A DNA stretch of 40,568 bases, from positions 1 to 40,568 of the forward strand of contig JAUCBJ010004339.1 of NCBI GenBank assembly GCA_032718475.1. The letters run 5' to 3'. The position numbers were made by a program, and so were the translations under genes. Below, piece after piece: positions 20,943-34,100 of this stretch. Source of the stretch: Nemertoderma westbladi. Its lineage: Eukaryota > Xenacoelomorpha > Nemertodermatida > Nemertodermatidae. Positions within the stretch are counted from its first letter, which is position 1, and every line of letters begins with the position of its first letter. A model generated the notes under the pieces. It was not told where the DNA came from. It made no database searches and saw only the letters and a program-made list of their open reading frames with translations.

Positions 20943-23900
20943 CTAGAAGGGGGAGATGAAATTGTTTGGGAACAGGGAATATAGTGCTGGGCCAAACTAA
21001 TTACATCAATAATTATTATAAACCGTATAAATTGACCCGATCCGTATCTATGTTTACAGTTTACCTGACTCGGTATTAATTTTTCTAGTGTCCTGTATCT
21101 GTCTACAATTTACCTGACTCGGTATATTGATTTTTCTAGTGTCCTGAATCTGGCACAGTTTAACTGACTCAGAATATTGATTTTTCTAGTGTCCTGTATC
21201 TGTCTACAGTTTACCTGACTCGGTATTGATTTTTCTAGTGTCCTGTATCTGTTTACAGTTTTCCTGACTCGGTATATTGATTTTTCTAGTGTCCTGTATC
21301 TGTCTACAGTTTAACTGACTCGGTATTGATTTTTCTAGTGTCCTGTATCTGTTTACAGTTTTCCTGACTCGGTATATTGATTTTTCTAGTGTCCTGTATC
21401 TGTCAACAGTTTTCCTGACTCGGTATATTGATTTTTCTAGTGTCCTGTATCTGTCTACAGTTTAACTGACTCGGTATATTTATTTTTCTAGTGTCCTGTA
21501 TCTGTCTACAGTTTACCTGACTCGGAATTGATTTTTCTAGTGTCCTGTATCTGTCTACAGTTTACCTGACTCGGTATATTAATTTTTCTAGTGTCCTGTA
21601 TCTGTTTACAGTTTTCCTGACTCGGTATATTGATTTTTCTAGTGTCCTGTATCTGTTTACAGTTTACCCGACTCGGTATTGATTTTCTAGTGTCCTGTAT
21701 CTGTCTACAGTTTAACTGACTCGGTATATTTATTTTCCTAGTGTCCTGTATCTGTATACAGTTTAACTGACTCGGTATATTTATTTTTCTAGTGTCCTGT
21801 ATCTGTCAACAGTTTTCCTGACTCGGTATATTTATTTTTCTAGTGTCCTGTATCTGTCAACAGTTTTCCTGGCTCGGTATATTGATTTTTCTAGTGTCCT
21901 GTATCTGTCTACAGTTTACCTGACTCGGAATTGATTTTTCTAGTGTCCTGTATCTGTTTACAGTTTTCCTGACTCGGTATATTGATTTTTCTAGTGTCCT
22001 GTATCTGTCTACAGTTTACCTGACTCGGTATTGATTTTTCTAGCGACCTGTATCTGTCTACAGTTTACCTGACTCGGTATTGATTTTTCTAGTGTCATGT
22101 ATCTGTTTACAGTTTAATCGACTCGGTAATGATTTTTCTAGTGTCCTGTATCTGTTTACAGTTTTCCTGACTCGGTATATTGATTTTTCTATTGTCCTGT
22201 ATCTGTCTACAGTTTAACTGACTCGGAATTGATTTTTCTAGTGTCCTGTATCTGTTTACAGTTTTTCTGACTCGGTATATTGATTTTTCTAGTGTCCTGT
22301 ATCTGTCTACAGTTTAACTGACTCAGAATATTGATTTTTCTAGTGTCCTGTATCTGTCTACAGTTTACCTGACTCGGTATTGATTTTTCTAGTGTCCTGT
22401 ATCTGTTTACAGTTTTCCTGACTCGGTATATTGATTTTTCTAGTGTCCTGTATCTGTCTACAGTTTAACTGACTCAGAATATTGATTTTTCTAGTGTCCT
22501 GTATCTGTTTACAGTTTTCCAGACTCGGTATATTGATTTCTCTAGTGTCCTGTATCTGTCTACAGTTTACCTGACTCGGTATATTGATTTTTCTAGTGTC
22601 CTGTATCTGTTTACAGTTTACCCGACTCGGTATTGATTTTCCTAGTGTCCTGTATCTGTCTACAGTTTAACTGACTCGGTATATTTATTTTCCTAGTGTC
22701 CAGTATCTGTCTACAGTTTAACTGACTCTGTATTGATTTTTCCAGTGTGTCCTGTATCTGTTTACAGTTTTCCTGACTCGGTATATTGATTTTTCTAGTG
22801 TCCTGTATCTGTCTACAGTTTACCTGACTCGGTATATTGATTTTTCTAGTGTCCTGTATCTGTTTACAGTTTAACTGACTCAGAATATTGATTTTTCTAG
22901 TGTTCTGTATCTGTCTACAGTTTACCTGACTCGGTATTGATTTTTCTAGTGTCCTGTATCTGTCTACAGTTTAACTGACTCAGAATATTGATTTTTCTAG
23001 TGTTCTGTATCTGTCTACAGTTTACCTGACTCGGTATTGATTTTTCTAGTTTCCTGTATCTGTCTACAGTTTAACTGACTTAGTATTGATTTTTCTAGTG
23101 TCCTGTATCTGTTTACAGTTTTCCTGACTCGGTATATTGATTTTTCTAGTGTCCTGTATCTGTCTACAGTTTACCTGACTCGGTATATTGATTTTTCTAG
23201 TGTCCTGTATCTGTCTACAGTTTAACTGACTCAGAATATTGATTTTTCTAGTGTCCTGCATCTGTCTACAGTTTACCTGACTCGGTATTGATTTTTCTAG
23301 TGTCCTGTATCTGTCTACAGTTTAACTGACTCAGTATTGATTTTTCTAGTGTCCTCTATCTGTTTACAGTTTACCTGACTCGGTATATTGATTTTTCTAG
23401 TGTCCTGTATCTGTCTACAGTTTACCTGACTCGGTATTGATTTTTCTAGTGTCCTGTATCTGTCTACAGTTTACCTGACTCGGTATTGATTTTTCTAGTG
23501 TCCTCTATCTGTTTACAGTTTACCTGACTCGGTATATTGATTTTTCTAGTGTCCTGTATCTGTCTACAGTTTAACTGACTCGGTATATTGATTTTTCTAG
23601 TGTCCTGTATCTGTTTACAGTTTTCCTGACTCGGTATATTGATTTTTCTAGTGTCCTGTATCTGTATACAGTTTACCTGACTCAGTATATTGATTTTTCT
23701 AGTGTCCTGTATCTGTTTACAGTTTACCTGACTCGGTATATTGATTTTCCTAGTGTCCTGTATCTGTCTACAGTTTACCTGACTCGGTATATTAATTTTT
23801 CTAGTGTCCTGTATCTGTCTACAGTTTACCTGACTCGGTATTGATTTTTCTAGTGTCCTGTATCTGTCTACAGTTTACCTGACTCGGTATTGATTTTTCT

Positions 23901-26900
23901 AGTGTCCTGTATCTGTTTACAGTTTTCCTGACTCGGTATATTGATTTTTCTAGTGTCCTGTATCAGTCAACAGTTTTCCTGACTCGGTATATTGATTTTT
24001 CTAGTGTCCTGTATCAGTCAACAGTTTTCCTGACTCGGTATATTGATTTTTCTAGTGTCCTGTATCTGTCTACAGTTTAACTGACTCAGTATTGATTTTT
24101 CTAGTGTCCTGTATCTGTCTACAGTTTTCCTGACTCGGTATATTGATTTTTCTATTGTCCTGTATCTGTCTACAGTTTAACTGACTCGGAATTGATTTTT
24201 CTAGTGTCCTGTATCTGTTTACAGTTTTCCTGACTCGGTATATTGATTTTTCTAGTGTCCTGTATCAGTCAACAGTTTTCCTGACTCGGTATATTGATTT
24301 TTCTAGTGTCCTGTATCAGTCAACAGTTTTCCTGACTCGGTATATAGATTTTTCTAGTGTCCTGTATCTGTCTACAGTTTAACTGACTCAGTATTGATTT
24401 TTCTAGTGTCCTGTATCTGTCTACAGTTTTCCTGACTCGGTATATTGATTTTTCTATTGTCCTGTATCTGTCTACAGTTTAACTGACTCGGAATTGATTT
24501 TTCTAGTGTCCTGTATCTGTTTACAGTTTTCCTGACTCGGTATATTGATTTTTCTAGTGTCCTGTATCTGTCAACAGTTTTCCTGACTCGGTATATTGAT
24601 TTTTCTAGTGTCCTGTATCTGTTTACAGTTTACCTGACTCGGTATATTGATTTTTCTATTGTCCTGTATCTGTCTACAGTTTTCCTGACTCGGTATATTG
24701 ATTTTTCTAGTGTCCTGTATCTGTCTACAGTTTTCCTGACTCGGTATATTGATTTTTCTATTGTCCTGTATCTGTCTACAGTTTAACTGACTCGGAATTG
24801 ATTTTTCTAGTGTCCTGTATCTGTCTACAGTTTAACTGACTCGGAATTGATTTTTCTAGTGTCCTGTATCTGTTTACAGTTTTCCTGACTCGGTATATTG
24901 ATTTTTCTAGTGTCCTGTATCTGTCAACAGTTTTCCTGACTCGGTATATTGATTTTTCTAGTGTCCTGTATCTGTTTACAGTTTACCTGACTCGGTATAT
25001 TGATTTTTCTATTGTCCTGTATCTGTCTACAGTTTTCCTGACTCGGTATATTGATTTTTCTAGTGTCCTGTATCTGTCTACAGTTTTCCTGACTCGGTAT
25101 ATTGATTTTTCTATTGTCCTGTATCTGTCTACAGTTTAACTGACTCGGAATTGATTTTTCTAGTGTCCTGTATCTGTTTACAGTTTTCCTGACTCGGTAT
25201 ATTGATTTTTCTATTGTCCTGTATCTGTCTACAGTTTAACTGACTCGGAATTGATTTTTCTAGTGTCCTGTATCTGTTTACAGTTTTGCTGACTCGGTAT
25301 ATTGATTTTTCTAGTGTCCTGTATCTGTCTACAGTTTACCTGACTCGGTATATTGATTTTTCTATTGTCCTGTATCTGTCTACAGTTTAACTGACTCGGA
25401 ATTGATTTTTCTAGTGTCCTGTATCTGTTTACAGTTTTCCTGACTCGGTATATTGATTTTTCTAGTGTCCTGTATCTGTCTACAGTTTACCTGACTCGGT
25501 ATATTGATTTTTCTATTGTCCTGTATCTGTCTACAGTTTAACTGACTCGGAATTGATATTTCTAGTGTCCTGTATCTGTTTACAGTTTACCTGACTCGGT
25601 ATTGATTTTTCTAGTATCCTGTATCTGTCTACAGTTTAACTGACTCAGTATTGATTTTTCTAGTGTCCTGTATCTGTCTACAGTTTTCCTGACTCGGTAT
25701 ATTGATTTTTCTATTGTCCTGTATCTGTCTACAGTTTAACTGACTCGGAATTGATTTTTCTAGTGTCCTGTATCTGTTTACAGTTTTCCTGACTCGGTAT
25801 ATTGATTTTTCTAGTGTCCTGTATCTGTCAATAGTTTTCCTGACTCGGTATATTGATTTTTCTAGTGTCCTGTATCTGTTTACAGTTTACCTGACTCGGT
25901 ATATTGATTTTTCTATTGTCCTGTATCTGTCTACAGTTTTCCTGACTCGGTATATTGATTTTTCTAGTGTCCTGTATCTGTTTACAGTTTACCTGACTCG
26001 GTATATTGATTTTTCTATTGTCCTGTATCTGTCTACAGTTTTCCTGACTCGGTATATTGATTTTTCTAGTGTCCTGTATCTGTCTACAGTTTTCCTGACT
26101 CGGTATATTGATTTTTCTATTGTCCTGTATCTGTCTACAGTTTAACTGACTCGGAATTGATTTTTCTAGTGTCCTGTATCTGTTTACAGTTTACCTGACT
26201 CGGTATATTGATTTTTCTAGTGTCCTGTATCTGTCTACAGTTTACCTGACTCGGTATTGATTTTTCTAGTGTCCTGTATCTGTTTACAGTTTTCCTGACT
26301 CGGTATATTGATTTTTCTAGTGTCCTGTATCAGTCAACAGTTTTCCTGACTCGGTATATTGATTTTTCTAGTGTCCTGTATCAGTCAACAGTTTTCCTGA
26401 CTCGGTATATTGATTTTTCTAGTGTCCTGTATCAGTCAACAGTTTTCCTGACTCGGTATATTGATTTTTCTAGTGTCCTGTATCTGTTTACAGTTTACCT
26501 GACTCGGTATATTGATTTTTCTAGTGTCCTGTATCTGTCTACAGTTTACCTGACTCGGTATTGATTTTTCTAGTGTCCTGTATCTGTTTACAGTTTTCCT
26601 GACTCGGTATATTGATTTTTCTAGTGTCCTGTATCAGTCAACAGTTTTCCTGACTCGGTATATTTATTTTTCTAGTGTCCTGTATCTGTTTACAGTTTTC
26701 CTGACTCGGTATATTGATTTTTCTAGTGTCCTGTATCTGTTTACAGTTTACCTGACTCGGTATATTGATTTTTCTAGTGTCCTGTATCTGTCTACAGTTT
26801 ACCTGACTCGGTATTGATTTTTCTAGTGTCCTGTATCTGTTTACAGTTTTCCTGACTCGGTATATTGATTTTTCTAGTGTCCTGTATCAGTCAACAGTTT

Positions 26901-29900
26901 TCCTGACTCGGTATATTGATTTTTCTAGTGTCCTGTATCAGTCAACAGTTTTCCTGACTCGGTATATTGATTTTTCTAGTGTCCTGTATCTGTTTACAGT
27001 TTTCCTGACTCGGTATATTGATTTTTCTAGTGTCCTGTATCTGTCAACAGTTTTCCTGACTCGGTATATTGATTTTTCTAGTGTCCTGTATCTGTTTACA
27101 GTTTTCCTGACTCGGTATATTGATTTTTCTAGTGTCCTGTATCTGTTTACAGTTTACCTGACTCGGTATATTGATTTTTCTATTGTCCTGTATCTGTCTA
27201 CAGTTTAACTGACTCGGAATTGATTTTTCTAGTGTCCTGTATCTGTTTACAGTTTTCCTGACTCGGTATATTGATTTTTCTAGTGTCCTGTATCTGTCTA
27301 CAGTTTACCTGACTCGGTATTGATTTTTCTAGTGTCCTGAATCTGTTTACAGAGAACATGGTGACCTTCCCAGTCTTTGTGTTGACAGAAAGCCCCACAA
27401 TATCGCGCCGTGTTGCATCCAGAACATGTTTCGTGAGCCTTCCGTCCGCAGTTCCAACAGCTCTGCAACAATAAAACGTATTATATTACAATCCAATTAA
27501 ATGCATATGAATAGAATCCCAAGTTCCGACCATACGCATAGGTGAGTGAAAACACAGAAAAATTGCCAAAAAGCTCCATAAATGTTGGACAATGTATAAT
27601 TCCACTTCTACTAATCGAAATTTCATAAAATAAAGTGCATAAAATGCCTTAAATTCTAAACAATATTGGACACCACATCAGCTGTGCAGCATATTATAAA
27701 AGTATAGTCGCGTACTTAACTCTTGAATGCAAAAAATATAGGAAAAATGCAACTTTCACATCAATGTAGTGATCCTTCAACGATTCAATGGCCTATTGGA
27801 ATTATAATAGTGTATAAGTGTTAAATACCGCTAGAAAGCCCATTAAATTTGCAGTCAAACAGTGTACTCACGAACATGATTACATAGATACACGGAACTT
27901 GATGAGCCACCAAAGTCTGTTTTTTAATTTATAGCTAAAATTTGTCTTCCAAGATAATTGTGAGGTAAAAACCCCCTTTACTTTTTTACGCTCGAATTAA
28001 TTATATTTGAAAACACAGCAATTTATGCAGCAGAATTATGGAAAAGAAAATAATCATAATTATTTATTACATGGGAAAAAAAGTAGAACCTTTTTTTCAT
28101 TATTCTCGAGGCATTTTATTTACCGAGCGTCAGCGAGGTTAATAAAGAGTCGAGAGAATATTGAATGTTAAATGAATATTAAATTATTGCAGCAATCAGA
28201 TCCGTATACGATGGTTCGACAACATTTGTGTCTACTGTTGACGGTGACACAGAACCATTTGAAGTGTTATGGGGCGTCCTCCAGGGAGACACATCATTCT
28301 TGATCCATATCCATGCACCATTCTTATTCATAATTGTGGTTGACTATGTTCTACGCATGTCCTTAGATCATCATAATGATGATGGGGTGATGATAACTCC
28401 ACCTACTGGCTCCAGAAGTCGAGGAAATCCTGCCAAGTACCTAACTGATCTAGACTTTGCTGATGACTTATGAGTACTCTCAGAATCACTAGAGGGAGCC
28501 CAACGGCTCCTCAGCTCATTAGAACATGCTGCTTCTAGTGTTGGTCTGTTTATTCACTCCAGAAAGACCAAAATTTTGACAGTTAACTTTGAAAGTCCTC
28601 AGCAACTTGAAAGGGATACTGGACTTGAGAGAAAAGAAATTGCGACAACTATGGAGAATTGGGAAGCCTGGAAGGACTCCATTCCCAGAGTTATCGACCT
28701 AGTATTATAGTTGTAGTATGGAGTGAGTTTACTTATCAATCTTACCTCCCTGTTCTCTTCCTGTTTATTAAACGCAACCAGTGCTTCCTCCCTCCCACAC
28801 CTCTTTGCTTCCTGTATTGCTTTATCCAGTTTCTTCTGCTCGGCTGCAACCATTTCCTTGGCCTTTAGATCCGCGGCTGAAACTGCTTTCTGAAGTTCCG
28901 TCAAGGCCTGACGTTTAACCTCAGATACTAATTCATCTATAAACAATAATATTATGTTGTTTATTTCAATTTATAGTTATCTCATTACTCCGGCGGTTTA
29001 TGCAGGGCAAAATAAAGAAAAGGTAATTTGTAACTCGTTAAATTGAAATATTAAATTAAACTGTGCAGAATTACTATTAATTTACTTATTAATTAATTAT
29101 AAGGTATGTCAGCTGTCATGACAGGACAATTGCCCCCGATGACAATTATTGCCCCCCCCCCCCCCCTGACAAATGCCCCCCGGACTATTGCCTTCCGGAC
29201 AATTTCCCCCCGGACTATTGCCTCCCGGACAATTGCCCCCCAATAACACTTATCCACCAAACAATAAATTGGCCCCAAGGAAAATTGTAAATTAAATAAG
29301 GTCGTTCCTAACTAGCAATTTAGTCTTCCTAACTTGTTACAACATTAAACAATAATTTTATATAGCTAAGTCCGTTTTATATTTAATAAAACATCCATGT
29401 TTGCTTATTTATGTGCTCAATAATTACGATATTTTCCAACTGAAGTAATTCATTACAAGAAAAATAGAAATTTAAGTTTAACGCGCTGAGGCCATTAAAT
29501 TACGTCATAAAAAAGCTATAGCTAGCATAAAGACAATCAAATTGTTCTAGAAAAAAAATCGTGCATATTGAAAAACACATAAAAATTAAAAGTTTTGAAA
29601 TGGTGATCAAATCAAATTCTAGAAAAATCTTGGATTTTTCCAAAAAAGCATAAAAGTTTAGAAGTGTTGATCAACTGTTAATTTCCTATTAAATAAAAAA
29701 TTTATTCAATTAAAAAAAGTGCTAATTTCATTAAACCATAGGAAAACTTTCAAAGGATTTCCAGATTTTTAATATATTCATTAAATAAAATATCGGGGGG
29801 TAATTCTCCGGGGGGGGGGGGCAATTAATAGTCCGGGGGTAATAGTCCGGGGGGCAATTTTCCTCGGGGGCAATTGCCCGGGAGGCAATTGTCCTAGTTC

Positions 29901-31087
29901 CATCAGCTGTACGGGAAAAATAGAAGGCTTTGGCAATATGAAAGGAATTGTGAGTGAAGAAGGCAACTGGAGATAGAAGGGGGACAAAAGTCAGGTTAAC
30001 TAAATCGAGTTTAGATATTGAAATGTTCGTTTATATTATTTATAATCAGTAATTACTCAGATTTTGTATCTTACCCAGCATATTTCACAAACGAGGTCTG
30101 ATGAAATCTAATACAAAACCGAAATCTAATATGCACGACAATTTTTATTGACGTATGTTGGTCCAATTTATATAAAATTCACATATTATGATCATGAAAC
30201 ATAAATTTGTAATTCTGCCGTGACTCATAATCTCAGGCATGACTCGAATCTGCCTGTGTGTTGAAGAACACCAAACATGATAATTATTATAATATATTTA
30301 AAATATTTGTTTACATTTTTTTGGATTGTGGCGTTAAAAATGTTTAAAGATTTGAGATACTGAAATTAGTATGAGTAATGAGCTCACCAGCTTTCCGTTT
30401 TATGTCGCCAACTCGATCCTCGCTCTGTTTCATTGCCACGGTAACCATCTCCGCGTGACGTTTAGAATCAGTGACGTCAATATTTCTTCGCGCAGTCCAC
30501 TTAGCCATATCTTCTCGCTCCACCTTGCACCTGTAGCCAGTAAAATATAAAGATGAATTTCAAGTCGGCATGAAATAAAGCAGCTCAATCCTTATTAAGT
30601 TAATTATTATAACACCGGTTAAAGTAATTATTGTATTGTGATAGTACTAGCAACTACTGTAACGAGTATTAAATACTGGGTGTTGGTGGTGTTAATTTCC
30701 AGTTGGGTTTTATAAAGTTACCAACTACGCCGCGAAGTTGGTAGAAGGAGAAGTTGGTAGAGCGTTGGACCTGGAATCTCTCGGTACCGAGTTCAATCCC
30801 CCATTCCGGTGAATGCTTTGTTGTTGTACTATTAGTAGTAAGCCATTCAAGGAGACAGTTCATGCGCTAGTAGACGTGGACCTTTGCGCTTGTTGTTAAT
30901 TAATGTTGGTCGGATGTATGATAAATTAATGATACACGTTGGTGGGGCCTTCTCACAGGACGTATTCCGCCTCTAGCCGCCTCTAGCGGGAGACTGGAGA
31001 ACTGAGTAGTCACTGCACGCAAATTATATTTCAGACTTACGACAGACTACATGTGCACGAAGTTTGGTACAGACAGACAGACATACA

Positions 31088-31119
<32 letters not shown>

Positions 31120-34100
31120 TTGAAACAGCGGTACCCTTATACTAGGCACTCTTTCTTCGTTGCGCGCCCAACAGTAATTGTTGTGTTTGTTAATACAAAT
31201 AATTTTTACATGTGTTTGTTTAGTTATGATTATTATTTTTACCTGTGTTTGTTTAGTTATGATTATTATTTTTACCTGTGTTTGTTTAGTTATGATTATT
31301 ATTTTTACCTGTGTTTGTTTAGTATGATTATTATTTTTACCTGTGTTTGTTTAGTTATGATTATTATTTTTACCTGTGTTTGTTTAGTTATGATTATTAT
31401 TTTTACATGTGTTTGTTTAGTTATGATTATTATTTTTACCTGTGTTTGTTTAGTATGATTATTATTTTTACCTGTGTTTGTTTAGTTATGATTATTATTT
31501 TTACCTGTGTTTGTTTAGTTATGATTATTATTTTTACCTGTGTTTGTTTAGTATGATTATTATTTTTACCTGTGTTTGTTTAGTTATGATTATTATTTTT
31601 ACCTGTGTTTGTTTAGTTATGATTATTATTTTTACCTGTGTTTGTTTAGTTATGATTATTATTTTTACCTGTGTTTGTTTAGTTATGATTATTATTTTTA
31701 CCTGTGTTTGTTTAGTATGATTATTATTTTTACATGTGTTTGTTTAGTTATGATTATTATTTTTACCTGTGTTTGTTTAGTTATGATTATTATTTTTACA
31801 TGTGTTTGTTTAGTTATGATTATTATTTTTACCTGTGTTTGTTTAGTATGATTATTATTTTTACCTGTGTTTGTTTAGTTATGATTATTATTGTTACAGC
31901 TGTGTTTGTTTAGTTATGATTATTATTGTTACAGCTGTGTTTGTTTAGTTATGATTATTATTTTTACCTGTGTTTGTTTAGTTATGATTATTATTTTTAC
32001 CTGTGTTTGTTTAGTTATGATTATTATTTTTACCTGTGTTTGTTTAGTTATGATTATTATTGTTACAGCTGTGTTTGTTTAGTTATGATTATTATTGTTA
32101 CAGCTGTGTTTGTTTAGTTATGATTATTATTGTTACAGCTGTGTTTGTTTAGTTATGATTATTATTTTTACCTGTGTTTGTTTAGTTATGATTATTATTT
32201 TTACCTGTGTTTGTTTAGTATGATTATTATTTTTACATGTGTTTGTTTAGTTATGATTATTATTTTTACCTGTGTTTGTTTAGTTATGATTATTATTTTT
32301 ACATGTGTTTGTTTAGTATGATTATTATTTTTACCTGTGTTTGTTTAGTTATGATTATTATTTTTACCTGTGTTTGTTTAGTATGATTATTATTTTTACC
32401 TGTGTTTGTTTAGTTATGATTATTATTGTTACAGCTGTGTTTGTTTAGTTATGATTATTATTGTTACAGCTGTGTTTGTTTAGTTATGATTATTATTTTT
32501 ACCTGTGTTTGTTTAGTTATGATTATTATTTTTACCTGTGTTTGTTTAGTTATGATTATTATTGTTACAGCTGTGTTTGTTTAGTTATGATTATTATTTT
32601 TACCTGTGTTTGTTTAGTTATGATTATTATTTTTACCTGTGTTTGTTTAGTATGATTATTATTTTTACATGTGTTTGTTTAGTTATGATTATTATTTTTA
32701 CCTGTGTTTGTTTAGTTATGATTATTATTTTTACATGTGTTTGTTTAGTATGATTATTATTTTTACCTGTGTTTGTTTAGTTATGATTATTATTTTTACC
32801 TGTGTTTGTTTAGTTATGATTATTATTTTTACATGTGTTTGTTTAGTATGATTATTATTTTTACCTGTGTTTGTTTAGTTATGATTATTATTTTTACATG
32901 TGTTTGTTTAGTATGATTATTATTTTTACCTGTGTTTGTTTAGTTATGATTATTATTTTTACCTGTGTTTGTTTAGTTATGATTATTATTTTTACCTGTG
33001 TTTGTTTAGTATGATTATTATTTTTACATGTGTTTGTTTAGTATGATTATTATTTTTACCTGTGTTTGTTTAGTTATGATTATTATTTTTACCTGTGTTT
33101 GTTTAGTTATGATTATTATTTTTACATGTGTTTGTTTAGTATGATTATTATTTTTACCTGTGTTTGTTTAGTTATGATTATTATTTTTACATGTGTTTGT
33201 TTAGTATGATTATTATTTTTACCTGTGTTTGTTTAGTTATGATTATTATTTTTACATGTGTTTGTTTAGTATGATTATTATTTTTACCTGTGTTTGTTTA
33301 GTTATGATTATTATTTTTACCTGTGTTTGTTTAGTTATGATTATTATTTTTACCTGTGTTTGTTTAGTTATGATTATTATTTTTACCTGTGTTTGTTTAG
33401 TTATGATTATTATTTTTACCTGTGTTTGTTTAGTTATGATTATTATTTTTACATGTGTTTGTTTAGTATGATTATTATTTTTACCTGTGTTTGTTTAGTT
33501 ATGATTATTATTTTTACCTGTGTTTGTTTAGTTATGATTATTATTTTTACCTGTGTTTGTTTAGTATGATTATTATTTTTACCTGTGTTTGTTTAGTTAT
33601 GATTATTATTTTTACCTGTGTTTGTTTAGTATGATTATTATTTTTACCTGTGTTTGTTTAGTTATGATTATTATTGTTACAGCTGTGTTTGTTTAGTTAT
33701 GATTATTATTGTTACAGCTGTGTTTGTTTAGTTATGATTATTATTTTTACCTGTGTTTGTTTAGTTATGATTATTATTTTTACCTGTGTTTGTTTAGTAT
33801 GATTATTATTTTTACCTGTGTTTGTTTAGTTATGATTATTATTGTTACAGCTGTGTTTGTTTAGTTATGATTATTATTGTTACAGCTGTGTTTGTTTAGT
33901 TATGATTATTATTTTTACCTGTGTTTGTTTAGTTATGATTATTATTTTTACCTGTGTTTGTTTAGTTATGATTATTATTTTTACATGTGTTTGTTTAGTA
34001 TGATTATTATTTTTACCTGTGTTTGTTTAGTTATGATTATTATTTTTACCTGTGTTTGTTTAGTATGATTATTATTTTTACCTGTGTTTGTTTAGTTATG

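Noticed and set aside
20729-20995. Small frames on both strands around the MTG terminal exon
   Set aside because: They are out of frame with the phase required by the MYND exon, and the selected frame gives a typical Ser/Thr/Pro tail and a stop.
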